Below are positions 48,632-58,143 of a DNA stretch of 64,000 nt, piece by piece. Source of the stretch: Niastella populi (GTDB taxonomy: Bacteria; Bacteroidota; Bacteroidia; Chitinophagales; Chitinophagaceae); the NCBI RefSeq assembly GCF_002078015.1, contig NZ_LWBP01000002.1, positions 186,001 through 250,000 on the forward strand, given 5' to 3'. Both the position numbers and the translations under genes were made by a program. Positions within the stretch are counted from its first letter, which is position 1; each line of letters opens with the position of its first letter. The notes under the pieces are model-generated. The model searched no databases, was not told the DNA's origin, and was given only the letters and a program-made list of their open reading frames with translations.

Positions 48632-50779
48632 ATGCAAAGGCTCGCATTTTTAATTTGTTTGCTCATTTCTGTTTCGGTGTGCGCGCAAGATAAACAACCT
48701 GTTTCCGTTACGGATATGCTTAAAATCAAATCTATCGGCAATGTGACCCTATCGCCCGATGGTAGCAGGGCCGCATTTACGGTGACCGAAATAGAAAATG
48801 ATGGCGACAGCAAATGGGATTACAGGTACGTTACCCGGCTTTGGATGGTACCCACCGATGGCAGTTCCGCTCCCCGGCAACTGACCACCCGCGACAACGC
48901 TTCACAACCTGCCTGGAGCCCCGATGGAAAACAACTGGCCTTTACCCGCGCCGCTGATGGAAAAGCCCAGATCTTCCTGCTTTCCCTCGATGGCGGCGAG
49001 GCCAGGCAATTGACGAAATATAAATATGGCGCCAGTTCGCCCAGGTGGAGCCCCGATGGAAAACAAATACTGTTTGCCTGCAACATTCCCATGGCCGATC
49101 TTATAAAGGATTCTGTTTTGAACCCCGAAGGAAAAATTCCCGTGTGGCCTTACGAAAAACCAGGGTTCGATCGCAATGAACAACTCAGGCCATTAACTGC
49201 AAAAGCCAACCCCGATGGTTCAATTGAAGAAGTAAGAGCCTACCTCAATAATAACGTGACCGACAAAAAAGCAAGGGTCATCAATAAACTCAATTTTCAG
49301 GATGAGCTCAATATCAATGGCGACCTTGGCTTTATTCATTTCTTCGTTACCGGCACACAACCCGGCGATTCGCCGGTGGCGGTAACGCATGGATTTTACT
49401 CTTTTGCCTCCGCCGGTTATACCCCTGATGGCAAACAGCTTGTACTATCGGCGCATATCGATTCACTGCAACATCCCAACAGGGCGCTGGAAAACGAGAT
49501 CTATATTGCCAATGCAGATGGCAGTGGTTTGCGCAGGATCATTGGCAAAGACAAAATGGTGTATTCTTCACCAACCATTTCCCCTTCGGGCAAATGGATG
49601 GCATTCCAGGTTTCCGAAACCTCATTTGTACGGGTGCCGCAACTGGCTGTAATGCCGGTGAATGGGTCAGAAAAAGATATCGTTTATATTCCGTTCGATC
49701 GGTCGAAAGCCAATATTACCTGGAGCGGGGATGAAAATTATTTGTACATCACCGCTCCCGCCAATGGCGGTTTTCCACTTTACCGGGTGAATGTAAAAAC
49801 CAAACAGGTTGAACAATTAACCGATTATAATTCGGGCATCGGCAGTTTCGATATCGTCAACAACAAACTGGTTTTTGTAAAAACAGAGGTGGCCAGTCCT
49901 TTTGAGTTATACCTGGCCGACGGCAGTGCAAAGAATGCCAAACGCATCAGCAGCTTCAATTACGATTGGGTGAAAACCAAACAACTTTCTTTCCCTGAGA
50001 AAAAAACATTTACCAACGATAAGGGAATGACCATCGAGTACTGGATGATGAAACCGGCCAATTATACACCCGGCAAAAAATATCCTGTTGTACTTGAAAT
50101 TCATGGCGGCCCTTCAGCTATGTGGGGGCCCGGCGAAAGCTCTATGTGGCACGAATACCAGTTCTTTTGCAGTAAAGGGTATGGCGTTGTGTATTGCAAC
50201 CCACGCGGCAGTGGCGGGTATGGCGAAAAATTCCTTCGCGCCAACATCAACGACTGGGGCAGGGGCCCTTCTGGCGATGTATTGACCGCATTGGACAAAA
50301 CAGTTAAAGAAGGGTGGATCGACACCTCGAAAATGGTAGTCACCGGCGGATCATATGCCGGCTACCTGGTGGCCTGGATCATTGCACATGATCACCGGTT
50401 TAAAGCGGCCTGCTCACAGCGGGGCGTATACGATCTAAGCACATTCTTCGGCGAAGGCAATGCCTGGCGGCTGGTACCTAATTATTTTGGCGGCTATCCC
50501 TGGGAGGCGGCCGCAAAAGCCAACCTGCAACGTGAATCGCCCATCACTTATGTACAAAACATCAAAACACCATATATCATCTTTCACGGCGACAATGACC
50601 GCCGTACCGGTTTTGTAGAAAGCGAAATGTTGTACCGCAGCCTGAAAGTCCTGGGCCGCCCCGTTGAATATGTACGGCATCCCAATGCTAGCCATGAAAT
50701 TACCCGCAGCGGCGATAACCGCCAACGCATAGACCAGATGTTACGCACCTGGGAATTCTTTGAACGCTGGATCAAATAA
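48632..50779 (+). CDS. S9 family prolyl-oligopeptidase-type serine peptidase, exported
   Basis: 715 residues. Signal peptide about 1-19 (ISVSVCAQ). A beta-propeller made of TolB-like repeats (SPDGSRAAFTV, AWSPDGKQLAFTR, RWSPDGKQILFAC) covers about 25-440. The peptidase domain (about 460-715) has HGGPSAMWG for the oxyanion region, nucleophile GGSYAGY (Ser about 573), Asp in HGDNDRRTGF (about 653) and His in NASHEITRSG (about 687). It trims peptides or dipeptides in the periplasm. Monocistronic, divergent from korB. Confidence 0.93.
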   Translation: MQRLAFLICLLISVSVCAQDKQPVSVTDMLKIKSIGNVTLSPDGSRAAFTVTEIENDGDSKWDYRYVTRLWMVPTDGSSAPRQLTTRDNASQPAWSPDGKQLAFTRAADGKAQIFLLSLDGGEARQLTKYKYGASSPRWSPDGKQILFACNIPMADLIKDSVLNPEGKIPVWPYEKPGFDRNEQLRPLTAKANPDGSIEEVRAYLNNNVTDKKARVINKLNFQDELNINGDLGFIHFFVTGTQPGDSPVAVTHGFYSFASAGYTPDGKQLVLSAHIDSLQHPNRALENEIYIANADGSGLRRIIGKDKMVYSSPTISPSGKWMAFQVSETSFVRVPQLAVMPVNGSEKDIVYIPFDRSKANITWSGDENYLYITAPANGGFPLYRVNVKTKQVEQLTDYNSGIGSFDIVNNKLVFVKTEVASPFELYLADGSAKNAKRISSFNYDWVKTKQLSFPEKKTFTNDKGMTIEYWMMKPANYTPGKKYPVVLEIHGGPSAMWGPGESSMWHEYQFFCSKGYGVVYCNPRGSGGYGEKFLRANINDWGRGPSGDVLTALDKTVKEGWIDTSKMVVTGGSYAGYLVAWIIAHDHRFKAACSQRGVYDLSTFFGEGNAWRLVPNYFGGYPWEAAAKANLQRESPITYVQNIKTPYIIFHGDNDRRTGFVESEMLYRSLKVLGRPVEYVRHPNASHEITRSGDNRQRIDQMLRTWEFFERWIK

Positions 50780-50844
50780 GCGCTCAGTATGCAAGTGTTG
50801 GAAGAAATGATAACGGCACAATCAGGATATCGCCTGCAAAAAAA

Positions 50845-50880
50845 AGAGTGGGTCTCCGCCAACCGGCCGAAACCCACTCT
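50845..50880 (-). terminator. Terminator between S9 peptidase and outer-membrane protein
   Basis: AGAGTGGGT (50845-50853) pairs with ACCCACTCT (50872-50880); on the minus strand a run of eight T follows, so it serves the outer-membrane protein gene. Confidence 0.8.
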
Positions 50881-50917
50881 GTATTGCAACGGGCTGCTGT
50901 ATGCCAGCCGTTCCGAA

Positions 50918-51487
50918 TTATTTAAAACTGAAAGCAACGCCTATCTGACCTACACGGTTCGAATAATCGGGCAAATTGTTTTTCGAAATATCAGCTAATC
51001 CCAGATTGTAGCGCGCATAAAAACCTACACTGCGGGTAGCCTGAATGCCAACGCCGAATCCAAGGCCGATATCTACTTTTTTGAAGTTTTGGTCTCCTTC
51101 CCATTTATCATCATCGTTTTTATAATTTGCTGCCAGCAAAAAACCTAATTGCGGCCCAAATTCCAAATAAAACTTTTTTATGGGATGAAACTGGAACATC
51201 ACCGGCAACTGCAGGTAACTCAGCGCCAGCGTATATTCATCGCCTAAAGAAATAAATTGCTGACCCTGTCCTGAATACAGCAACTCGGGTTGAATGCGCC
51301 ATTGCGAACTGAGGCGGCCATTTAAAAAAACGCCCACATGCCCGCTCAACCTGTTATCGCCATTGAAACCTGCAATGTCTGAGATATTAAGTCCGCCTTT
51401 TATTCCTACGGTCATAATTTTTCTTTGGGCTTGCGTACTCATACCAAGTATAAGAAACATGGTAAGGGCTAAAACATCTTTTTTCAT
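50918..51487 (-). CDS. Outer membrane beta-barrel protein (porin family)
   Basis: 189 residues. Signal peptide about 1-20 (GMSTQAQ). The mature chain alternates amphipathic strands with Gly and aromatic residues: VGIKGGLNISDIAGFNG, WRIQPELLYSGQGQQF, LSYLQLPVMFQFHP, FYLEFGPQLGFLLAANYK, and it ends in VAFSFK, the aromatic C-terminal signature of outer-membrane barrels. This is the PorT/OmpW-like PF13568 type common in Bacteroidota. A small 8-strand pore or scaffold; ligand unknown. Confidence 0.88.
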   Translation of the reverse strand: MKKDVLALTMFLILGMSTQAQRKIMTVGIKGGLNISDIAGFNGDNRLSGHVGVFLNGRLSSQWRIQPELLYSGQGQQFISLGDEYTLALSYLQLPVMFQFHPIKKFYLEFGPQLGFLLAANYKNDDDKWEGDQNFKKVDIGLGFGVGIQATRSVGFYARYNLGLADISKNNLPDYSNRVGQIGVAFSFK

Positions 51488-51565
51488 GTTGAAAGGTAGT
51501 TTAGTTTATTGCGTCCAAGGCGGGCAAAGCTTATGCCATTTAATGTTATGTGTTGAAGCAACCTG

Positions 51566-52843
51566 TTAATTCATTGAGAGTGTTTGCACAACACCCATAT
51601 TAACCGTATTGAGCTGTTGTTGTTGTTTAAGTACATAGCCTGAAAAGCGGGTCATTACCGAATCAGGTAAGGGAACCGAAGGAGGAAATGTTTGCTGAAG
51701 CGGATTAACCTGTTTACCGTTTTTCCAGAAGCGATAACATACGTGCGGGCCGGTAGCCAAACCGGTGCTGCCCACATATCCTATTACCTGTCCCTGCCGT
51801 ACACTTTGACCGGCGCGAACCGCCTGTTTGGTCATGTGCAGGTATTGGGTTGAATAGGTATCATCATGTTTGATCTTAACGAAATTACCATTGTTGTTAG
51901 TGAACTCCGATTCAATAACTACACCATCACCGGTAGCGATAATAGGCGTTCCTTCGGGCGCAGCATAATCTGTACCCAAATGCGTTTTCCATCTTTTTTG
52001 TACAGGATGAAAACGCCTTAATGAATAACCTGAAGTTATATGGCTGAATTTAAGCGGCGCCTTTAAAAACGATTTACGCAGGCTTTTTCCTTTTTCATCA
52101 TAATAGTCGCCTGCTTCTGTTGTATCGGATCTGTAATAAAAGGCATAGAACTTTTCACCGTTATGCGAAAACACAGCCGACTGAATAGCGCCTGTTTCAA
52201 CCGGTTCATCTTTTATATACCGTTGTTCGTATAATATTTTGAAATAGTCGCCATCGTGTATTGAATAAAAATCTACCGTATAGGCGTACAGGTCGGCCAT
52301 TTTCATCGCCAGTGAGGGATCGATGCCCGATCTTTGAAATGTTTCATATACCGATCCGTCGATAATGCCTGAAGCTGTTTCCAGCCGGGCGGTAACCTGT
52401 CTTTTTCCGGCAACCACTTTTACCGAATCGCGCAGGTCGTACATAACATAGTCGATAGCGTTAGGCTGGTAAACGAAGTAACATACTTTATGTGTAGTGT
52501 CTTTTGATGCAAACACGGTGTATTGCGCACCGGCTTTCATTTTACGTACATCGTAAACGTATTTCGATTTCGCCTGCAGCCTCGATATCGTATTGGTATC
52601 TACATTATACAATTCCAGTATGGAAGCCAGGTATTCATTGCGTTGAATAACGCTTTCGGTAACGTTAAATGAATCGAGCGGAAGGCCGAACCGGCGCGGA
52701 ATTATTTTTTCAGTTGAATCTTTTTTTGCCTGGGGTGCTCTTTCGCCCGGTAAAGAAAGGTTCAAACTGCTCAATACAATTACCGCCACAATTAAGATGG
52801 CCATAAGTGAAAAAGCAATGCCCCAATCCCTGTGTGTAAACAT
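51566..52843 (-). CDS. M23 family metallopeptidase with variant zinc ligand
   Basis: 425 residues. N-terminal transmembrane anchor (about 9-27), a LysM-like or helical middle, and a C-terminal LytM/M23 domain. The first zinc motif HLGTD (about 286-290) and YLHMTK are normal. The final HxH is HVC in ATGPHVCYRFWKNGKQ (about 365-367), so a zinc-ligand His is replaced by Cys. M23 enzymes cut peptide cross-links of peptidoglycan. Catalysis is possible since Cys can bind zinc, but it is unproven. A single gene, 79 bp from the barrel gene. Confidence 0.88.
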   Translation of the reverse strand: MFTHRDWGIAFSLMAILIVAVIVLSSLNLSLPGERAPQAKKDSTEKIIPRRFGLPLDSFNVTESVIQRNEYLASILELYNVDTNTISRLQAKSKYVYDVRKMKAGAQYTVFASKDTTHKVCYFVYQPNAIDYVMYDLRDSVKVVAGKRQVTARLETASGIIDGSVYETFQRSGIDPSLAMKMADLYAYTVDFYSIHDGDYFKILYEQRYIKDEPVETGAIQSAVFSHNGEKFYAFYYRSDTTEAGDYYDEKGKSLRKSFLKAPLKFSHITSGYSLRRFHPVQKRWKTHLGTDYAAPEGTPIIATGDGVVIESEFTNNNGNFVKIKHDDTYSTQYLHMTKQAVRAGQSVRQGQVIGYVGSTGLATGPHVCYRFWKNGKQVNPLQQTFPPSVPLPDSVMTRFSGYVLKQQQQLNTVNMGVVQTLSMN

Positions 52844-53123
52844 ATATGTTTAATTGCCGGTTTTGTTAAGCGGCTTGTTAGCGCAAAAACAATGCCCGGC
52901 GGTGTTTTAACGTATGCCTTTTTTATTTCATTTTAAAGTCAGGCAGTTACAGTAATTAATTAAGCATGATATATGCCTGCCATTTGCCGGCATCCATTGG
53001 CAGGAATCGTAAAAATACGTTAGCCGGCCTTAATTTACATGCCAGCTGCAATACGGTTAAGAACGGAAATGTGTTCGGGATTATTTATTGATCGCGGTTT
53101 TTTTAAAAATGAATTAACATCCC

Positions 53124-53495
53124 CTATCCTATTACATTCCTGCTGAATGGTAACAGAGACAGTTCCATTAATTTCAAATGCTGGCGGCCGAAAGGAATTC
53201 CAATGATAGTGATATAAAAAATGGCGGCAAACACTAAATGAACGATTGCCGTATATAGTCCGCCACATACCAGCCAGATGATATTGAATAATAGCGGCAG
53301 GCATCCTTCGCCACCCTGTTTAGGTACGATACTTTTACCAAAAGGCCATAATACCACACCGGCTAGTTTAAAACACTGCAAACCCCAGGGAATGCCAATG
53401 ATGGTAATGCATAGGACGAAACCGCCTACTATATATCCGATGGCGGCCAAAAAGCCGCCAAATACCAGCCAGATGATATTACCTAGAAAATTCAT
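53124..53495 (-). CDS. YccF domain inner membrane protein
   Basis: 123 residues with two tandem YccF repeats, each carrying NIIWLVFGG / NIIWLVCGG and [10 protein letters not shown] / [10 protein letters not shown], and about 4 hydrophobic segments. The function of the family is unknown. Its ATG overlaps the MFS stop (ATGA), so the two are translationally coupled; the MFS gene is upstream. A 280-bp gap without genes follows, containing an inverted repeat CCTGCCA/TGGCAGG near 52977-53005. Confidence 0.9.
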   Translation of the reverse strand: MNFLGNIIWLVFGGFLAAIGYIVGGFVLCITIIGIPWGLQCFKLAGVVLWPFGKSIVPKQGGEGCLPLLFNIIWLVCGGLYTAIVHLVFAAIFYITIIGIPFGRQHLKLMELSLLPFSRNVIG

Positions 53496-54724
53496 TTCGA
53501 TGTTTGTATTATTTGTTTTTCTTTATATAAAGAACGGTATGCAAACAACGCGCTCAACAGCATCAGTGCACCGCCCAAAACAAATGGCGCGCCGGCAAAC
53601 TCTATGGGAGCCGATTTCTTTGTAAAATAATTAAAAAGCTGCGTCATTAACAATGGACCAACTATCGACGTTAAACTCATCAAACTGGTAAGTATACCCT
53701 GTAATTCACCCTGCGCATTCGGCGGCACATGGCTCGATATGGTAGCCTGTAATGCCGGCCCCGCAATACCGCCGAGGCAATAAGGTACTAAAAAAACAAA
53801 CATCATCCACGATTGGGTGGCAAATGCAAACAGGAACATTCCTGCAGAATACAATAAAAGGCCGATATAAATGCTTCGGGTATTACCCAGTATCGGATGC
53901 ACCTTCCCCATCAGCCAGGTTTGTACAAGCGCCACAAGCACACCTACAACACCCAGCGAAAAACCGATCATTCTTTCACTCCAGTTGAATTTGTAAACGG
54001 TAAAATAGTTCCAGTTGCTTTGCACGGCATGGGCGGCAATATATACAAGCACCATCGAAAGCACCAGGCCGCTTATGCCGGGATAATTTTTCAATTGCAT
54101 TAACGCACCTGACGGGTATGCACGTTTCCATTCGAATTGACGGCGGTGCGCTTTATCGAGTGATTCGGGTAAAACAAAATAGCCGTATAACCAATTCACC
54201 AAACACAAAACAGCTGCAGCGTAAAATGGCGCACGCAGCCCGAACCCGCCTAACAAACCGCCTATAACGGGGCCAATAATAAATCCCAATCCAAATGCCG
54301 CACCGATCATTCCAAAATTCTTCGCCCTGTTATCGGCATCGCTTATGTCGGCGATGTAGGCAGAGGCCGTTGTAAAACTGGCGCCCGTTATGCCTGAAAT
54401 AACCCGGCCAACGAACAGCCAGGCATATGTTGGGGCAAAGGCCATAAACAAATAATCGATCCCAAAACCAAATAATGAAAACAGCAGCACGGGCCGGCGG
54501 CCATACTTGTCGCTTAAAGCGCCCAATAAAGGAGCTATCAAAAATTGCATAAGCGCATATACCGTTACCAACCAGCCGCCGTATTTACTGGTTTCACCTG
54601 CCGGTATATGTAAAAGCTCCGATATAAGGTTGGGCATTACAGGAATAATCAATCCCCAGCCAATAACATCTACCAGAATGGTAATGAAGATAAATTTCAA
54701 TGCTGCTGAGCGTCCTGTTTTCAT
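53492..54724 (-). CDS. MFS transporter, TetA-like (DHA1 12-TMS)
   Basis: 410 residues with 12 hydrophobic helices. Motif A is [13 protein letters not shown] (about 66-78), the antiporter motif C region is [16 protein letters not shown] (about 141-156), and the N-terminus [18 protein letters not shown] resembles the tetracycline-resistance TCR/Tet group. A drug or metabolite:H+ antiporter is expected in the inner membrane; actual resistance cannot be inferred. Followed in an ATGA overlap by the YccF gene. Confidence 0.9.
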   Translation of the reverse strand: MKTGRSAALKFIFITILVDVIGWGLIIPVMPNLISELLHIPAGETSKYGGWLVTVYALMQFLIAPLLGALSDKYGRRPVLLFSLFGFGIDYLFMAFAPTYAWLFVGRVISGITGASFTTASAYIADISDADNRAKNFGMIGAAFGLGFIIGPVIGGLLGGFGLRAPFYAAAVLCLVNWLYGYFVLPESLDKAHRRQFEWKRAYPSGALMQLKNYPGISGLVLSMVLVYIAAHAVQSNWNYFTVYKFNWSERMIGFSLGVVGVLVALVQTWLMGKVHPILGNTRSIYIGLLLYSAGMFLFAFATQSWMMFVFLVPYCLGGIAGPALQATISSHVPPNAQGELQGILTSLMSLTSIVGPLLMTQLFNYFTKKSAPIEFAGAPFVLGGALMLLSALFAYRSLYKEKQIIQTSK

Positions 54725-54827
54725 ATATTACAAAGTTGCTGCAAAGTAAAAGGCTTTTTTTAACTATGGTGGTATAATTATTTTAGTATATGCAACATTA
54801 CTAATTTGAAATAAGCCACGTAAAACA

Positions 54828-55559
54828 ATGTCCAACCCGCAATGGCATATCGGTTGTTCGGGATTTCATTATAAGGAATGGAAAGAAATATTTTACCCCA
54901 AAGGGCTGCCTCAGCGTTTGTGGCTCGATCACTATTGTAAACATTTCAATACACTTGAGCTGAACGTTACTTTTTACCGCTTTCCGCAATTATCTTTTTT
55001 ACTTAACTGGTATCAGAAAACACCTGCAAATTTTTCATTTGCAGTAAAAGCGCCCCGCCTTATCACACATTACAAAAAGTTCAAAGCCGTGGAATCGCCG
55101 CTTGGCGATTTTTACGCAACCATACAGGAAGGTTTAAAAGAAAAATTAGGCTGTGTTTTATTTCAGTTGCCCGCACAAATTCATTTCTCCGAAGAAGTAT
55201 TGCAAAAGATCGTACAGCACCTGAACCCTGCTTTTGTTAACGTCGTTGAGTTCCGGCATAGTTCGTGGTGGCAAATGAAAGTTAGGGATACATTGAGCAG
55301 GCATAACATAAGTTTTTGCGGCATCAGCCACCCCTTATTGCCCGATGACGTGGTTGTAAATACTGAAACAGTTTATTACCGCTTTCATGGTGTTCCGCAT
55401 TTATATTACTCTGTTTACAATGATAGTTTTTTACAACTGGTTGTAAATGCTATACAAAAAGCTAAACAGGCAAAACAGATATTTATATACTTCAATAACA
55501 CGGCGCAAACCGCTGCTATACAAAATGCTCAATATGTGCAACAGCTTTTGACATCATAA
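54828..55559 (+). CDS. DUF72 domain-containing protein
   Basis: 243 residues. DUF72 TIM-barrel hallmarks: WHIGCSGFHYKEWKEIFYPKGLP, FNTLELNVTFYRFP, PANFSFAVKAPRLITHYKKF, LGCVLFQLPAQIHFSEE and FVNVVEFRHSSWW. The C-terminal FIYFNNTAQTAAIQNAQYVQQLL completes the fold. A function is not established for the family; relatives have been proposed to act in nucleic-acid or sugar metabolism. Divergent from the MFS-YccF pair with 103 bp between starts. Confidence 0.92.
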   Translation: MSNPQWHIGCSGFHYKEWKEIFYPKGLPQRLWLDHYCKHFNTLELNVTFYRFPQLSFLLNWYQKTPANFSFAVKAPRLITHYKKFKAVESPLGDFYATIQEGLKEKLGCVLFQLPAQIHFSEEVLQKIVQHLNPAFVNVVEFRHSSWWQMKVRDTLSRHNISFCGISHPLLPDDVVVNTETVYYRFHGVPHLYYSVYNDSFLQLVVNAIQKAKQAKQIFIYFNNTAQTAAIQNAQYVQQLLTS

Positions 55560-55854
55560 GCTGCGGTAATTTGCCGGTAGTGTTATGCCGCCGTACTTTG
55601 TAATTACTTTCCCCTCTGTAAAAACCTGCATTACATATAAACATGTATACGCTGAACTTGATTTATGCTAAGAAAAAAGAGATTTTGAAAAGAAGATATC
55701 CTCAACTGTCTTTTTCACACTTTAAGTTCGTTAATTTGCCTTGCACTTTTTTTATACGAAGTCCATGGTTAAGGTCCTGAAAATTTTTACAATCCGTACT
55801 ACGTTTTAATTGTACCCTGTGAAGCATAATTACATTTAATTAAAGTCCCTTTGT

Positions 55855-56307
55855 ATGAAAAGCCTGATGCAATTAACTCACACCGTACCATCCTCTCAAA
55901 CCGTAACAGAACCTGTTCCCCTTCACCGGCTTATTGATCAACTAATGGTAGGCCTATTACCGCTTGTAACCGGTAAAAAGAGCTTCATTATCAATGACGT
56001 CGACCAAACATTCCACCTTCAGGCCGATGAGAATTTGCTGGCCTATGTGCTGGGCAACCTGCTAAGCGGCGCAATTAATGGTTCTGAAAATGTATGTATA
56101 AGGGTTGAAGCAATCTGTAATAAGGAGGGGGTACAGGTACGTGTTCGTAATAATGGTACTTATTTCTACAGTACAGTTTCGAACGGTTTTTCGCACGTGG
56201 TGCAGGCTGCCCGGCAACTAGGCGGCAATATCAGCATCTACAATCAGCACAACGAGGGCACTACGCTCACTTTTTCAATGGCTGTACCCGTTCAAACAAT
56301 TTGCTAA
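55855..56307 (+). CDS. Orphan histidine-kinase-like ATPase domain protein
   Basis: 150 residues with only an HATPase_c-like domain. The N-box resemblance is ADENLLAYVLGNLLSGAINGSENVCIRVEA (about 57-86), a degenerate G1 box reads VRVRNNGTYF, and a G2-like GTTLTFSM ends the domain. The N-box has Gly where kinases have the key Asn (NLLxNA becomes NLLSGA), and no dimerisation/phosphoacceptor His domain exists. It may be a remnant or an anti-kinase-type binder. A 295-bp gene-free gap lies upstream. Confidence 0.6.
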   Translation: MKSLMQLTHTVPSSQTVTEPVPLHRLIDQLMVGLLPLVTGKKSFIINDVDQTFHLQADENLLAYVLGNLLSGAINGSENVCIRVEAICNKEGVQVRVRNNGTYFYSTVSNGFSHVVQAARQLGGNISIYNQHNEGTTLTFSMAVPVQTIC

Positions 56308-56359
56308 GGCAGCTTCGCCCTGTTCAATTTTATTCGCCGGTCAAACACATAATAAAAAA

Positions 56360-56379
56360 CCCCGACGGTACCGTCGGGG
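56360..56379. terminator. Perfect 20-bp palindromic terminator of the RRM gene
   Basis: CCCCGACGGT ACCGTCGGGG is fully self-complementary. On the minus strand TTTTTTATT follows, ending the RRM gene; the plus side has a weaker T-tract for the ATPase-domain gene. Confidence 0.8.
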
Positions 56380-56401
56380 CTAATATTTTAACCTAACAGG
56401 A

Positions 56402-56716
56402 TTAATAACGGTTGTTATAGCTGTTGTTACGGCTAAATGAACGTTTTTCACCACCGCCATTGCTACCACGCTCTTCGCGAGGACGAGCTTCGGCAACTTT
56501 GATCTCCCGGCCTTCTACTCTTCCGCCATCCAGTTCAGCGATTGCCTTTCTGGCAGCTTCATCATTAGGCATTTCAACAAAACCAAATCCACGGCTTTTG
56601 CCAGTGAATTTATCGGTGATTACACGGGCAGAAGAAACTTCGCCATACTCAGCAAAAAAGCCTTCCAAGTCGTCATCTGTTACGTTGAAACTTAAATTCG
56701 AAACATAAATGTTCAT
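56402..56716 (-). CDS. RRM-type RNA-binding protein
   Basis: 104 residues. A single RRM (about 1-80) with RNP2 MNIYVSNLSF and RNP1 KSRGFGFVEM (aromatic stacking residues intact), followed by a Gly/Arg/Asn-rich tail (REERGSNGGGEKRSFSRNNSYNNRY). Rbp-type glycine-rich RRM proteins of Bacteroidota and cyanobacteria bind RNA and regulate many transcripts post-transcriptionally, often in cold or other stress. Own terminator; a 480-bp gene-free gap upstream may include a long leader. Confidence 0.95.
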   Translation of the reverse strand: MNIYVSNLSFNVTDDDLEGFFAEYGEVSSARVITDKFTGKSRGFGFVEMPNDEAARKAIAELDGGRVEGREIKVAEARPREERGSNGGGEKRSFSRNNSYNNRY

Positions 56717-57197
56717 ACTACTAACTAAAATTGGTTAAAAATTTTTAATGGATCTGAGGAAAAGCAGGGAGAAAATGAAGACTAACAACTATTAGCAGAA
56801 ATGCGTAGCGAGATATATCGTTCACTTACCATATGCTATTATCACTCAAATGTGGAGGCAAAGATACTTTATTCACGTTGAATTACAATGCGCATCCGGG
56901 TTCCCGGAACGTTAATTTATTCCAACACATGTTTCCCGCTTCAAAAACATCTAATGGTTTACAACGGAACTGAAATTCGTACAATCGATGCAATAATCGA
57001 TTGCAGCCGGTTTCAAAAAACATAAGCGGTTACCATTACCAAAATTGGCGGTTTTTACTATAACCGCATTACATCTGTTATCAGATCGCGTTGGTTTTCG
57101 CTGCCTTCCGAAACCCGCGTCTTGCGTTGTAACATGAATCCTGTATCTTGTATTTAATCGTTTTTTAACCCATTCAATAGCTAAAACACCATCCGCT
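56717..57197. other. Gene-free region between the RRM and cytochrome genes
   Basis: 481 bp. I see no open frame, periodic array or strong hairpin. The right end must contain the cytochrome promoter; a long RRM leader is possible on the left. Confidence 0.45.
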
Positions 57198-57647
57198 ATG
57201 CTTTTCAAAAAGAAAATTACGGTTGCCGGCACGTTGGTTGCCCTGGTAGTACTGGGTATTGCAGCCAGCGCTCCTGCCGAACCCACTTACAAAAACCTGA
57301 AAGTACTGCCTAAAAATATTAGTCACGACGAGCTTGACAGCGTCATGCACCAGTTCAACAGTTCGCTGGGGGTTAAATGTAATTTTTGCCATGCTTCCCA
57401 AAAAGACAATCCCCGTAAGCTTGATTTTGCAAGCGATGAAAAAGGTGAAAAGAACGTAACCCGCGATATGATGCGTATGACCGACCGCATCAACAAAAAA
57501 TTCTTCAATTTCAAAAAAGGCGATCAACAAAGTATTCCGCCGGTAGGTTGTATGACCTGTCATCATGGTAGCCCGCACCCTGAAGCGCAGGCGCCGAAAG
57601 CAGAAAGAAAAGCGCCGCCGGCAGTTCCGCAAACCGCCGGTAAATAA
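57198..57647 (+). CDS. Exported dihaem cytochrome c, reaction-centre cytochrome-like
   Basis: 149 residues. Signal peptide or anchor about 1-27. Two haem sites: CNFCH (about 66-70) and CMTCH (about 117-121). The segment YKNLKVLPKNISHDELDSVMHQFNSSLGVKCNFCH is typical of the PRC-cytochrome-c-like (CytoC_RC) family of non-photosynthetic Bacteroidota; the C-terminus is Pro/Ala-rich. An electron carrier in the periplasm is inferred; the partner is not known. A heptamer array starts about 10 bp after its stop. Confidence 0.85.
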   Translation: MLFKKKITVAGTLVALVVLGIAASAPAEPTYKNLKVLPKNISHDELDSVMHQFNSSLGVKCNFCHASQKDNPRKLDFASDEKGEKNVTRDMMRMTDRINKKFFNFKKGDQQSIPPVGCMTCHHGSPHPEAQAPKAERKAPPAVPQTAGK

Positions 57648-57659
57648 CATTGCATAAAA

Positions 57660-57946
57660 TGTGAAACGGCAGCCGTGAAACATGAAGGCTCGCGATATTC
57701 GAAATTAAATTTCCAACCTTGTACTGCCAAAGATCTTTTAACGCTTTGCACCCGCCTTGCGCCACCGCTAAAGCTATGGCGGCACGCGGTCGCTTACGCT
57801 GTGGGCAGACAAGGATTGCCGATCTGTTCGCGCCGCCGGCAAAGCCTTTGGCGATGCACGGCTGAAGCCCTGGCATAGGCGGATTGCCAATTGCCAATCA
57901 TGAGTCATGCGTACGGACTTTCACGTTTGCCGTTTCACCTTTCACA
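57660..57946. repeat. Heptamer array (TTTCACG / CGTGAAA), inverted arms
   Basis: Left arm (57660-57690): TGTGAAA CGGCAGC CGTGAAA CATGAAG. Right arm (57917-57946): CTTTCAC GTTTGCC GTTTCAC CTTTCAC. GTGAAACGGCA in the left arm is exactly complementary in the right arm, and the match extends to about 20 bp with two mismatches. The sequence between the arms holds no gene. It shares a 16-mer with the array at 13252-13326. Confidence 0.75.
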
Positions 57947-58117
57947 GCCTGCCCCAATGGAGTCGGGGATTGCTTGTTCCGCAAACGTTTACGTTAGATA
58001 AACCCAAACTATTTCTTGAATAATGGTTTGTGTTTCGCCATCCGGCTGCAACATTGCAGGCAGTAATTTGATAATTTTCAAATTTCGCATTCCCCTCCCC
58101 CCTATTTGCAATTTACC

Positions 58118-58125
58118 TACTTTTG
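58118..58125 (+). promoter_or_regulatory. Probable -7 element of the gnd-zwf-pgl operon
   Basis: TACTTTTG fits TAnnTTTG and lies 18 bp before the gnd ATG at 58144; no clear -33 TTTG is seen at the right distance. Confidence 0.4.
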
Positions 58126-58143
58126 CAACCTTATCTATTTGCA

